Below, one piece after another: positions 24,181 to 35,090 of a stretch of 64,000 nucleotides of DNA. The notes below the pieces were generated by a model. The model was not told the DNA's origin. It saw nothing but the letters and a program-made list of their open reading frames with translations, and searched no databases. The position numbers and the translations under genes were made by a program. The stretch comes from Sclerodactyla briareus (Eukaryota > Echinodermata > Holothuroidea > Dendrochirotida > Sclerodactylidae): NCBI GenBank assembly GCA_026419785.1, contig JAODTK010005525.1, positions 372,001-436,000 of the forward strand, written 5' to 3'. Position 1 is the stretch's first letter, and every line of letters begins with the position of its first letter.

Positions 24181-24377
24181 TATATAAAAATGCTACAACG
24201 TGTTTCGCATATTCCACATTTTAACCAACAGCTGCAAATACAGCATCCGCCTCTGATGACCACTGAAATACGTGAGTGACCTCCGGATGGGTGTTGTGGT
24301 AAACTGTGCAGACCCGAACCTTTCCTCTGTAGTGCCTGGTTCACAGCGTGCCCTTGAGCAAGGTGCTCCATAGATGT

Positions 24378-24480
24378 TTGATGTACAAAGGTTGTAGATC
24401 GGGATAGAAACAAGAGAGTAAGGCTGATAGAAGAGAAGATTTGGATGGGATGGAGATTCAAGAACTGTTACAACAGATCA
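24378..24480 (+). mobile_element. Retroelement C-terminal fragment, copy 1
   Basis: Reads DRDRNKRVRLIEEKIWM in one frame. The inverted copy at 25255-25355 is about 90% identical over 95 bp. After IWM the two differ by small indels. The peptide resembles the basic segment after the GIY-YIG endonuclease region of Penelope-like and related retroelements (RRxREAIxI). No GIY-YIG core was recognised, so the assignment is tentative. Confidence 0.4.
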
Positions 24481-25130
24481 ACATCTATGAAAATTAATAC
24501 ACCTAACCCAACCACATCGAGGGGCCGGCAACGATCTTGTTGGTGTCTGCGTGTTAATCACTTTGTAAGCGCCACACAGACATATTCTGTGTTCTTGTGG
24601 AAATTCAACGCAGACAAACAACTCGGTCCCGGTCAGCTCCGCCTCCCGCATCCCGCCTTTATTCGCTCGATCTTCTGTCTGTTCCGTGTTCCATACGAAC
24701 TACGCAATATGCTGTCACTTTAAATATCAACTTCATATTACCTCTGGAATGCAGATCGAAGTACTTTTTTTATATTTTTTTTTCATTTTTCAAATACTAC
24801 TTTTTCGAAATGCCCAACGTATCGTCGTGGAACTCACTCATTCTAGGACGACAAGGACCCATACGTTACAGTTCTCCATGCTCTATCCTGTCAACAAGAT
24901 ATTCAGGATTCAACTTGATTCAACCTGGTGCGTCATCTACTCGAATACTCGCTGTGTGTGTGGGACTCCCGTACTGCAGAGTTAATTGATAATAATAATG
25001 AAAGTCATTTAGGACGCTATACACAAAATACCATAGCGTTTACAAAGAATAACGGGCTAGTTCATAGAATGGTCATAAGGTAGGATACTCACAAAATTAG
25101 CTAAATTCTCGTACACTAAAAATAACTTAC

Positions 25131-25175
25131 TATATTGACGTTTCGACGTCTTAACTCCATGACGTCTTCTTCAAA
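25131..25175 (-). ncRNA. Conserved-looking hairpin after retroelement stop (hammerhead-like)
   Basis: Minus strand 5'-3': TTGAAGA, then AGACGTC, a 9-nt loop, AGACGTC, then GAAACGTC. GACGTC is self-complementary, so the two copies can form a stem between TTGAAGA and GAAA. This matches the arrangement CUGANGA / stem II / GAAA of hammerhead ribozymes, which are known in Penelope-like elements, with U for the first C. Stem III and the cleavage triplet are not evident, so activity is doubtful. Confidence 0.35.
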
Positions 25176-25184
25176 AATGGTCAC

Positions 25185-25600
25185 TCTATTCTCCAAGTGA
25201 TGGCGCTGTCATAATGCTGTCGTAGATATTCGTCAGATTGTAGGGACCTTCAGAATCTGTTGTAACAGTTCTTGCGTCTCCAACCATCCAAATCTTCTCC
25301 TCTATCAGCCTTACTCTCTTGTTTCTATCCCGTACAACTTTTGTACATAGTGAACCCTGAACTCCACGGGAAACACCGACATTCGGACTGGTAGGCTACG
25401 ATAGTTGACGAATTTTCACGCGACACGTCCAGCTGTGCTGATTCAATGTAAGCCATTCGAGACCACCGCAAACGCTCAAGCGCTTGTCCAGGCGATTCAG
25501 CAGGTGTGTGTGATCGACAGTCTCGATTTCTTTGATTGTTTGGACACTGTGATGATCAGAAATCACAATTCTGTGAACTCCGCACGCGCTTACCAACTCA
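25185..25600 (-). mobile_element. Retroelement C-terminus, copy 2
   Basis: On the minus strand a single frame runs from about 25596 to a stop at 25187-25185 with one internal stop at about 25398. The C-terminal part reads DRNKRVRLIEEKIWMVGDA, then TVTTDSEGPYNLTNIYDS and MTAPSLGE. The pattern R-x-R-x-I-E-x-x-I-x(n)-T-x-D-x-x-G-x-Y-x-L-x-x-I-Y-D resembles the end of Penelope-like/GIY-YIG retroelement ORFs (REAIxI...NRDxGxYxLSHxYD). Copy 1 on the opposite strand shows that it is repeated. A structured motif starts 14 bases past the stop. Confidence 0.45.
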
Positions 25601-26600
25601 CATGCTGAGCCAAATCGGCAGCGGATTCGATTCGATCGTACCGTCTGACATCAGTCCGAATAAGATCATCTCAATTACTGTTATGGTCATCATAAATGTT
25701 CAGGTCGTAGGGATACATTGTCTATAAGTGCGTCAAATCACGACGTAAGTCACCAAATGATCTGCGGTCACAGATGAAGGCGGTGATCTGTACAGTACAA
25801 CGAGGTTCAGCTGTTTGGTTTGTTTGTTTTGTTTTGTTTTTGAGAGCAAACTGCACTCATTTCAGCCCATACTCGTCGCTCATTGGCTATCCTCTTCCCT
25901 GAAACACGCAAGCATCACTACCCTGATACTGTTGCTGAGGAAGTGTCATCGAAATCTTCGCCATTTGATTGTTCATGACATCACTCGACACTGCATAACA
26001 CCCCAACAAGAGTAGTACATCCCTCAATTATGCTAATGAGGGCTAAATGCGGCCTTCTGATTGGTCGAGAGTTTATCGTCAAAATATGCAAATGAGGGCT
26101 AAATGCACTACTAAAATACTCGGTATCATGATTTTGCAGAAGACGTAGTAGCTCGAGAAACGATTTGTAAAGTAGTCCTAGCCCCCTTCTAGTTTATCAT
26201 CCTTGCGGGGTATGGTAACAGAAATGCACCAGAGGGTTTGAGCTAAAAAAAAATGGTCGTAGTCAGTTGACATAATGATATCTACATCATGTTGTACATC
26301 ATGTTACACTAAACAGCGTATAGCTGCTAAATTTTGCCAGAGCAACTTCCATGTCCCCCGGGGTTGTTAAGTTCTAACAATATGATGGACAACTTGGGAC
26401 AGTCGCTTGTAATAAGATGGAGGACAGGGCCTCATCGTTCTTTAAATGGCACTGAATGGTCACTATTTCAATTATAATAAGTAACCTCACACCTCCAGCA
26501 ATTCGACTCTTCTGGCATACTATCTCAAGAACACTCACAATATTACCCTGGGAAATACTATGGACCAACTCATGACTAACCTCTTTTGACGGCTTGGTTC
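25601..26600. other. Unassigned stretch with repeated 'atgagggctaaatgc'
   Basis: The phrase 'atgagggctaaatgc' occurs twice (26034-26048 and 26091-26105), each after 'atatgc.aa'. A motif similar to the hairpin at 25131-25175 ('gcagaagacgtagtagctcg', then 'agaaacga') lies at 26137-26170 on the plus strand. A minus frame at 26374-26700 (108 codons) is not recognisable. Confidence 0.35.
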
Positions 26601-26604
26601 CACT

Positions 26605-26666
26605 GGGACGTTGGCTAGTATCGCTTTCAAGATTGAGATCGGAATGTTGTGAGTTCGGATCCCATA
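26605..26666 (+). mobile_element. Possible tRNA-like SINE fragment
   Basis: 'ttggctagtatcg' (26611-26623) resembles an A-box and 'gagttcggatccc' (26651-26663) a B-box at normal tRNA spacing. Both carry mismatches, and no acceptor stem is seen. Weak. Confidence 0.25.
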
Positions 26667-26906
26667 TACCATTCAGCTCTTCCAGTATGCTCATGAACAA
26701 GTTATCTTGTCCCCATCACCTCATACCAATCAGGCGATGGTTGGAGTACAACCTGCCCCTACGAAGGCGGCAACATTATTAGATTATCAGAGAGCATATC
26801 AGTTCCTATGATTGAGATAATATCGTTTGATAATATAGCTAAAAAAAAATATAATGAGTACAATTAATTTTCCATTCTACTCTCCATTGTAACAGCTCCA
26901 AATGCA

Positions 26907-27134
26907 TTAGTGCAGCACACCAACCCCAAATGGCTCTTTTTGGTTCCGCCTTTTGCCGTTGGGTTCTCCATCGGTGCTCTTTTCGTACAGCCGCGTTGCA
27001 CATTGAAAAAGAGGTCTACAAAGCACGAAACGGACCCTCCATCTAACGAAACCCTCCGTTAAACCATAAACACGTAGCTTCATAAGACGAGTGGCCAAGG
27101 AAGGGGCGTCCTCGCCGCGGTTCTGTTCACACAC
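26907..27134 (-). mobile_element. Possible LINE RT fragment
   Basis: A 75-codon frame contains RLMKLRVYGLTEGFVRWR, which resembles the LLxKLxxYGIxGxxLRWIxxFL segment just after KAFDxVxH in LINE reverse transcriptases. Upstream on the minus strand an (AT)n tract interrupts, and the expected GVPQGS motif is not found downstream. It could be chance. Confidence 0.35.
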
Positions 27135-27143
27135 ATATATATA

Positions 27144-27192
<49 letters not shown>

Positions 27193-27227
27193 TATATATA
27201 TATAATATATATATATATATATAATAT

Positions 27228-27260
<33 letters not shown>

Positions 27261-27270
27261 TTATTTATAT
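27130..27270. repeat. (AT)n microsatellite
   Basis: About 140 bp of AT dinucleotide with periodic 'ataatata' phase shifts. Confidence 0.97.
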
Positions 27271-27789
27271 GATGTGTGATGAGTCGTCAGATCTCATAAA
27301 ATCATTATTGTAAATCAGAAGCTAAATGCTTCTCATGGGCACAAGGATCGCTAAGACTTTATGGTTCTTTATAAGGTAGTGTTGGTAGTACTCGGATGAT
27401 ATCTCACTTCAATATCTTATTTTGCCTAGATGATGTTTCCCATAAATAGAGGAACAATATATGATTATTTTGTTTTTTGTTCAAGGCATGTAGCATTTAT
27501 GCTTGGCTTTAGTATTTGTTTCGACGAGATTACCTTCTGTAGACTATATACGATATAGATACACATGAAAAAACTTGTCGTGGTGTAATATCAATATTAT
27601 TGCGAAAACACATATCAATAGATATTAGTAAGGTTATTGAAGTGTATTGAAAAATATTCTAATGAAATGTTATCTGCTCACTTTTGAGCTGTCACAGTTC
27701 GTTTTATGTTTGATCGTATATGTCACATACGGCAGATTAGAAGTCTGCACATGTGTCATAGTTGTTGTTATTACATTATGTTGACTTGG

Positions 27790-27823
27790 AGCATGGAGGT
27801 AACCTCTTTTTTACCTCCATGCT
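27790..27823. repeat. Perfect 13-bp hairpin
   Basis: Arms 27790-27802 (agcatggaggtaa) and 27811-27823 (ttacctccatgct) are exact reverse complements around an 8-nt pyrimidine loop. Outside this the pairing is weak. It may be the centre or joined ends of a small MITE, or a short structured RNA. Confidence 0.8.
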
Positions 27824-29270
27824 TGGAATAAGTCGAGTTGGTCCTGTGAACCACTTGTGTTGTTCATCACTGCACATGTGCTATCTCCAATTAATTAAAG
27901 GTGGTCATGATTGTGCTGTATTTACCAAATACAATGCGTGAATATATGTATTACGTATCGGTGGCCGGCTTGTGGCCGTTTGTCCTTAAGGGTTCGTCAT
28001 TGTATTTGCGTGGAGTGGAATGCGTCGAGTCTGATTTTGTAACTTTCTCCTGCCAACATAAGTCCATAGACGAGATAATCGTAGGTTATTCATTCATTCA
28101 TTTCATTTATTTTTTGATTCTCCACTCCATATGAATATATATACATGCTATAGTTGTCATTAAATAAATAAATTGATACAAAGCAATTGAAATGAAAGGA
28201 AGTGGACTGAAAAACCCTGGTGGTATGGAGTGCAAGGTATGAAGTATATACGGAAAAAAAACAAAAACATCCCAATTCCCCCCCCCCCCCCTCTCTCCCC
28301 AATACAGGAAACATAACAGATACACCCCACATACTCTCAGCATTCGAGAAGAGGCAATCTCACTCCCACGAAAGTAATTGCAGGATAAGAGCACTCGGTC
28401 ATGCGTTTTCTGAAATTGACGATAGTATTGCAGGATTTTATTTCACCCGGTATACTATTCCAAATTGGGCAGATCTATATTTGAGGCTATGTTTATAATT
28501 TGTCTTTCCCACAATACCAACTCGTATGTCTGTTGCATGGCGACCTACATTTATTAGATATGTTAGAGAAGAGTGAATACGCATTATGCTGGTGGTTTTA
28601 AATTATAGTACCCATATTCTAATGTTACTGGTCGGTTTCTATCTTAGATGACCAACTTTTAGCCGTTATTCTTGGCGCCTCCAGATTAGAGGGCATAGCT
28701 TATGGCAATGATGGCAGGTGGTTGACTCGCCAAAAATGAGCTTCACTACAATGGAGTGTGATCCACAAACGAGCGATTGAGCTCAACAGAAAATTATGAA
28801 GAAGGATGATGTAATGAAACGATGATAATTTAATAATGATTTTAAAAGAATTGTACTGAACGATACATACTGAACTATGAACATACCTGAATAGTGACGA
28901 GAATTAGGCTTCTGAAATTATTTTCCAATGAGAGTGATCAGTTATTCGAAGGTTCGGGGTATCATAGCCTGAAGTAAATGTTAGCAATAGGAACGAATCA
29001 ATAATTAGTGATGCGCATCACAGGTTTTGTATTCTATGGTAGACGTAATAGGTTAGGTGCAAAACAACTCATTTGTTGTGAAATCATCTACGTTGGTCGC
29101 CCTATCCGTTTTTCTGAGGAATCCGTGACAGTATATACAAACAAATACTAATGGTTAGTTGTCTTGATACAATGTCATGTTTCTTACCATATCCTGTTCA
29201 TCCTGAGCGGTGCCCGTGTGAAAAATGGAGAGTATTAGTTCTCTATTCCTTGAAGTCGGGGAGGAAGCTA
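27824..29270. other. Unassigned stretch
   Basis: A poly-C run lies at 28278-28292. Open frames of 77-95 codons on both strands (27901-28498) show no domain. No gene recognised. Confidence 0.4.
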
Positions 29271-29284
29271 AGCAGTCACGTCGT

Positions 29285-30420
29285 GTGTATGTGTGTGTGT
29301 GTGACGCCCAGCTTGTAAACACGATAACTTGTTCAGGTCTGAGAAGGTCAGCTCATACTTGGTATGTGAGTTCCCATGATGAGTACATGAACCCTATGTT
29401 TTGGGGTCAGGTAAGAGGTCATTGAGGTCACCAGAGGTCAAAGTCTGAAAACCTTGATGGGGTTAGGGTTATGGTTAGACAACACAACATCAACAACAAC
29501 AAGTCCAGAATGGTTGGTCCGATCAGGTTGAAATTCGGTGTACAGCTTTTTTTATGGGGAGTACAGGAACCCTATTGTTTTTGGTTCAGGTCGGGGGTGA
29601 ATTTGGTCGAAAATAGGAAATTTGTGGAAATTCGATATTTTAGCCAATTTAAACTGCTTGTAAATAAAACGATCACTGACCCTACCTGGATGGATGAAGC
29701 TCATACTTGGTATGTGAGTTCCCATGATGAGTACATGAAACCCTATTGTTTTGGGGTCAGGTCAGAGGTCATCTGAGGTCACCAGAGGTCAAAGTCTGAA
29801 AACCTTGTAAACACGATAAGTCCAGAATGGTTGGTCCGATCAGTTCGAAATGAGGTATATAGCTCTTTTATGGGGAGTTCAGGAACCTATTGTTTTTGGT
29901 TCAGGTCGGGGGTGAATTTTGGTCGAGAATAGGAAATTTGTGGAAAATTGAATATTTTGGCCAATTTTGGCTGTAAACACAACTCGACCTCTCCTGGATG
30001 GATGAAGCTCATACTTGGTTTGTGTGTTCCCCATGATGAGTACATGAAACCCTATTGTTTTGGGGTCAGGTCAGAGGTCATCTGAGGTCACCAGAGGTCA
30101 AAGTCTGAAAACCTGTGAAACACGATAAGTCCAGAATGGTTGGTCCGGTCAGTTTGAAATGAGGTTAAGCTCTCTTGTTCAGGAACCCTATTGTTTTGGG
30201 GTCAGGTCAGAGGTCATCTGAGGTTGGCAGAGTAGTGTGTACTAACCAAGGTGTTTCTTTCCAAGGGTACAGGAACCCTATTAGTTGGGAAGATGGAAAT
30301 TTGTCAGACGTTATGTTTCCAATAATGAAGCCAAATTACACGCGTACCGATAAAGTGTCGCTCTCTTTGATATAACAGTCAGAAATCACCATAAAGCCTT
30401 TTGGCTTCCTCCTGGTTAAG
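29285..30420 (+). repeat. ~300-bp repeat family, best-preserved copy, with hairpin end
   Basis: The head is a (TG)n tract at 29287-29303 and 'acgcccagcttgtaaacacgataac'-like sequence. Then come units starting near 29350, 29700 and 30010, plus a partial unit at 30180. Each unit has 'tcatacttggtatgtgagtt', 'gatgagtacatgaa', 'ccctattgttttgggg', an AGGTCA cluster, 'aaagtctgaaaacct', 'ataagtccagaatggttggt' and 'gaggtgaattttggtcga'-like parts. It ends with AAGCC-TTTT-GGCTT at 30394-30407. Microsatellite plus tandem core plus 3' hairpin resembles non-autonomous Helitron-type elements of invertebrates, but this is inference. Confidence 0.85.
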
Positions 30421-30699
30421 GAATTAGTTTAGGCGGTCCGCTCCATTCTCCATAGATTATCTCCCCGCAAAACACGTAATGTTTCGGGATGTTATGGTTT
30501 TTTTTTGGGGGTGTAGCCGGCCGTCTCCGTCCGTCTCCGCCGCCGCCGCCCCGGAAACTTTAGGTCTTTTAGCGCAATAACTCTTAACGCTTTTCCAATT
30601 GATCTGAACTTGGTACACATGTCCGGTCCGTCCTACAGAATCTCTCGGATGAGTTCGAAAGTGGCGCATTGCACATGTTTGCTTCCCTCTATTTTGCAG

Positions 30700-31170
30700 G
30701 TTTTGAACAAAAAAGCAGAGTGGTCCGATTTACCTGAAACTTGGTGGGTGGGGCAAAAATTTGGTCCCGAACAAACAATGATGTTGATTCCAATGTCCAC
30801 CGGAGGTCAAATTGACGTTTTTTTTTTAGCAAAAATACCAGGCAGTCTGATTTACATGAAACTTGGGGGGGGACAAAAATCTGGTCCCGAAAAACATGAT
30901 TGTGCTTCAAAGTCACGGAGGTCAAATTTGACGTTTTTTTTTTAGCAAAAACAGAGCAGGTCTGATTACATGAAAATCGTGATGCTGGTAGTGGGGAAAA
31001 ACAATGGTCCCGAAAATTATGACGGTAATTTCAAGGTCACCAGCAGTCAAAAAATTTGCGTTTTATTCGAGCAGATCTAACTTGGTCAGTTCAACCAAAA
31101 CTTGGGGAATGTATACTACAGTTGGTCTTGAACAACAGGTAGGGCATTTCAAATCACCAGAGGGAAATAT
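30700..31170 (+). repeat. Second tandem family, ~120-bp units
   Basis: Four units start near 30708, 30830, 30945 and 31066. Each has 'aaaaa.agcag', 'gtccgattta..tgaaacttgg', 'ggggacaaaa..tggtcccgaa', 'aatttcaaggtcac' and 'ggtcaaattgacgttttttttt'. This family is distinct from the ~300-bp family, though both contain GGTCA words. A CCG-rich stretch at 30520-30550 precedes it. Confidence 0.8.
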
Positions 31171-31880
31171 ACATAAACTTCAATGGCTTTCTCAAACGAG
31201 GTCAACAAAAGGCCATTTCTGGGGGGGGATATACACATTGGCGGTTTACACGCCTACACATGAATAGTTGTGTTTTCATCGGAAGCAGTTTGTTGTTAAG
31301 TTTGGTTCTGTATTTTCCCTTATATTGTTATGGTGTATTTTATCATGCATGTACTCGTTTTTCTATGATTTACACTATATATTATCTTGTCTGGTATTTT
31401 CATAAATGGAGATTACTATAATTCTATGTTTTCTGTTTAAGGCATGCGGTGACTAAGAACATGAAATCGCACCAATGAACTAATACTTCTTTCCAGATAT
31501 ACTGTTTGGGGTTGCAGCGAAATGCGATTCAAAGTCCTATTACAAATCTTGATATCCAGGAGGTTAGTCTGAGAGAAAGTCAGCTCTAACCGAATATAAA
31601 ATGTCGGTAGGAACGGGCGATACCTTCTAAGAACGGCTTGGACCAAAAGTTAAAACGGTGTGTTAGCGAAACATAGTACAATGATTATACTGGAGGATAA
31701 AAAGGGCTAAATGGTTCGCAGGAAATCAGAAAAATCACTTTCCGTTTGCGGATAATTCTGCATAATCGGCACGCTTTTAGCTTGTTCCTGCTGCTTTTGT
31801 TGCAGTTGTAGGTTCCATGTTTCCGTTTTAGTAATCCAGGACCTTACTTGATAACATGGAGCAGCGGACTGTTATCAATG
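31171..31880. other. Unassigned stretch
   Basis: No motif recognised. AT-rich from 31260. Confidence 0.35.
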
Positions 31881-31889
31881 AACCTTCTT

Positions 31890-32600
31890 CTATATACGTG
31901 CGGAAGGTCACTAGTGGTATTCTTCAGGAATTCACTCGGACCATTACTTTAATGGCCATATACCATGATCGTGATGATGCGGGGCATACAAAAAGTTACA
32001 AGAATTGCGGATAACACCAACTTGTATTTAAAGGCTGGGTTAATGCAGATGTTCACAATGTTAGACTGGGGGACTTGGATATGATTTGTAACTTCAGGAT
32101 GGTTTTTCAAATGTACAGGAAACTACTGCGATAAAAAGGAGGACAGGGCATAGTTAGTCTTGATTTTTCAAAGGCGTTTGATGTTCCTCACAGAAGATTA
32201 TAATAATTAACAGATTTTGGTGTTAGAGAGGGGGGTGAGAAAAGAATTGAAAATCTCTCGTGACTGGGCGCGTGCAGAGAGTGATTGCCAATGGCGAACT
32301 TTCGGAGTGACGACGAAATGTCCTCAGGGTGGTGTCCCACACGTAACAGATTTAAGTCCACAGTTTCCTACATTCATCAACATATAACAACGCAGTGAGT
32401 AGTATAACCCGACTATTCGTCGATAACTGGACTAATGTGTACCGTTGCATTGATCAATTGCAATACGAATCGCTCCTCCAAGATTTTGAACCTTGGCACC
32501 CTCTCTGATGGGCAAGTACCGGGGGATGAAATTTAATGTCAGTTATGTAATGTTATATATGTGGACTCAGGAAGAGAAAAACAGAAGACCGAATTACAAG
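31890..32600 (+). mobile_element. Two CR1-like LINE fragments in shuffled order
   Basis: At 31911-32110 the sequence reads VTSGI, then ADNTNLYLKA (FADDTxLY region), then a DLDMICN-like thumb segment. These are late RT motifs. Directly after, 32152-32220 reads SLDFSKAFDVPHRRL, the early RT motif, followed by VQRVIANGELS (32270), a CPQGG remnant of GVPQG (32325) and LFVDN (32415) for FADD. An early domain thus lies downstream of a late one on the same strand. That means two insertions or a rearrangement. Both pieces are frameshifted. Confidence 0.75.
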
Positions 32601-32649
32601 ATGTTGGGCCTTTAAATTAAAGGAATTAAAAAGGGAGTGTGAAACTATT

Positions 32650-34195
32650 ACCTGATTATTTTCCAGGGGCGGCGAACAGGGGGAGGGGGGGGGGGCGGGG
32701 GGGGGGACGGGGACGGACATATTCAGCAGCAACGCAACCCGTGTCTAAACAAATGCATTTCACCTAGATGATCAAATTGAGTGAATTCTGCTGCTCCATT
32801 CCGATTTTTTTTTTTTGCGCGGTACGCGCGGGGTATTTATGTACGGTGGTGTTCAGGACACATGATGTGCCTGTGCAGGACATATGATTACCTTCACAGA
32901 AATGCCCGAAATTACTTGGGGATGTTCTCAATTATCAATGAAAAAAGGGTTCTTCTTCAACTTTTGCATAATACTGACTGTACCAGCTGGTGTGCTGCTC
33001 CTTCATGACCATGGCGATTCCCTGCTAGGAGACCAGTTATTAGTTAATTAAATAAACAAACAAGCAGCCTAACAACAAATCCGCTATCTTTTTTTCGAGG
33101 TATGAAGGGGTTGAGGCGACGGGGTTAGGCTACCACCTAACTGGCGGGATTTGTGCATTTTTTTTAAATTTTTATCACGGGTGCGACCGCGTTGAAAGTT
33201 GGGGCCGTGCACATAATATCACTATGAGGGCACACGGTGCGGCATCGAAAATGCGGCTAGGGAACGCTACAAATTGCATTGTCAGAAAGAAATGACTCGA
33301 AATTCAAGTGAAGAAAAGGCTACAGTCCAAATACTGCTTCAATTTCTCGATGGAATGCCCAAGATTGTAAACTTGTTGTCTTTGGAGAGAAGGGTGTTGT
33401 GGCGAAACGGGGTGAATCTACCACCTCTACCACCATATAGGTCTATTTGCAAATTTAATTTCAAATTCAATCAATTATGGGTGCCGACCACTTTGTGAAG
33501 GTTGGGTGCGTGCACGATGACACAGGGGCAGTCCCACAGTGAAAACCCCATAAAATAAATAGCAATCGAGCTTTCGAAAATTCGTGCAAAGACTGATCAA
33601 AGTCAGAGGTTGCAGAGAAAAATTGCCCCCGACTTCCGATGGAATGGAATTCCAAAAGTTGTAAAATTTTGCACCGTCCGGCCCCAATTAGAGTTGTCCT
33701 CCGTTGCGCGTGGTCCCGTAAAGAAGGTTAAAAAATTGGGGCCAGTATTCTTTGAGTAAAAAAACTAAGGCATATCGATGTGATAGGTCAGATAGGGGCA
33801 TGCAATGTCGTTGGTCAAATTGGATCCTGCAAAATCTCGAGCTTCGCGCGGCGAAACGTACTGGCTGTTGCAATTGCCCATTTCCATTGCTCCTTTCATG
33901 GACCGTAACCTCACTTGCATCGTATTTGGGAAGTCACAGCAGCCAACGCAAACGTTGGATTGATTCCTTTCCTTAAAATAGGAATTTGTTTCAATTTTAG
34001 GATACTGTCCATAAGGCAGGGAAAGTGCCTTTTTCTGCAATGTGGGGGGTCTGTCAAACGAAAGAATTCTTGTTTACACTACGCGCCAACCTGTGTGGCG
34101 CTCCGCTTCTTAGATAGTATTCATTTCGTCCCCTCCCAATCGCCAACACAAATCGCCGCCTTTATATTATCATCCAAAAATAACTTTTGAGTAGA
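32650..34195 (+). repeat. Large composite repeat, copy A, left part
   Basis: Aligns with 42490-44190 in the same direction over about 1.5 kb with many small indels. Shared marks include a G-rich start, 'gtctaaacaaatgcat', 'gcgcgctgcgc', 'gtgttcaggacacatgatgtgc', 'caattatcaatga', 'cactatgagggcacacggtgcggcatcgaaaatg', 'gatcctgcaaaatctcg' and 'tacgcgccaac'. An internal ~300-bp subrepeat with 'ctatgagggcacacggtgcgg' and 'gatggaatgccca' occurs twice. No coding capacity recognised. Confidence 0.8.
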
Positions 34196-35090
34196 GGAAT
34201 TGGCAAGCCGAACATGTAGTATCCCAAAGCTCCCGGGACACTAACTTATGATGAGAAATTTCTCTGCGGTCGGAGTCAGTCAAAACAAACGTTAACTTGA
34301 TCAGACCACTTCCAGAATATGGGGGGGTAAGATTGAAACCATATTACTGCTAAGAACATTTTTAGCTTTGGAAAATGTTCAAGGTCGCAGCTGCGACTCC
34401 AGTGATTTTTCAACAACGGGAAGTAGTGTGATATGATGAAATTCCATGTGGAATTAAAGAGGATGGACCATACAGTACAAGTAAATGGTCTCGACTGGCA
34501 AATGTCTTTCAACACGAACGTACAAAGTAATGTGTGTTGACTCTGCAATCGCAGGCTTCTTTGGACTGTCTGGCCAAGTTTTCCATCAGATGGATTCAGA
34601 GAACAAACTTGTGGGTGATTATATCCTCCTTTTGAAACATTCTGAAGCAGTATGCTGGAAGCGCTAGGAAAAGAAATGGATTCTCGGCTAAAAAGGGCGT
34701 TATTCTTTTTCTTGGAATACATACGGTCTTCAGGTTTTTTTAAGGACTTCACCCAGGAGAGTACTTCGAAGTGTGAAATACCTTTTTTCTCGAAAGATAT
34801 GCAATTGATCTAATTACGTCTAAAGATGGCAGCTTGAATAATTGGCTCTCTGAGAGAGAAGAATTACCGTTCGAAGAAAAGATCCGTTTTTTCAAATAAA
34901 GTCATGATTAGAGGGTAAAGTTTCAAAGGAAGTTCTGATGTCCACTACTAACAGGAGTCATCGCCTCAAAACTTCGAAGCGAGCGTTGCAAAGGGAATTC
35001 ACTAAACAGAACGAGTTTGGGATATGTGTGAATTATGAACATTTATCCCCATATGGACTATGCCTACCCCAATGCCAGATCAAGCTCCTG
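34196..35090. other. Copy-A-specific sequence
   Basis: Absent from copy B. A 158-codon minus frame at 34276-34752 shows no recognisable domain (Ser-, Phe- and Leu-rich). Nothing else supported. Confidence 0.35.

Noticed and set aside
34276-34752. 158-codon minus-strand frame
   Set aside because: No motif, and it is specific to one copy of a repeat. Considered chance.
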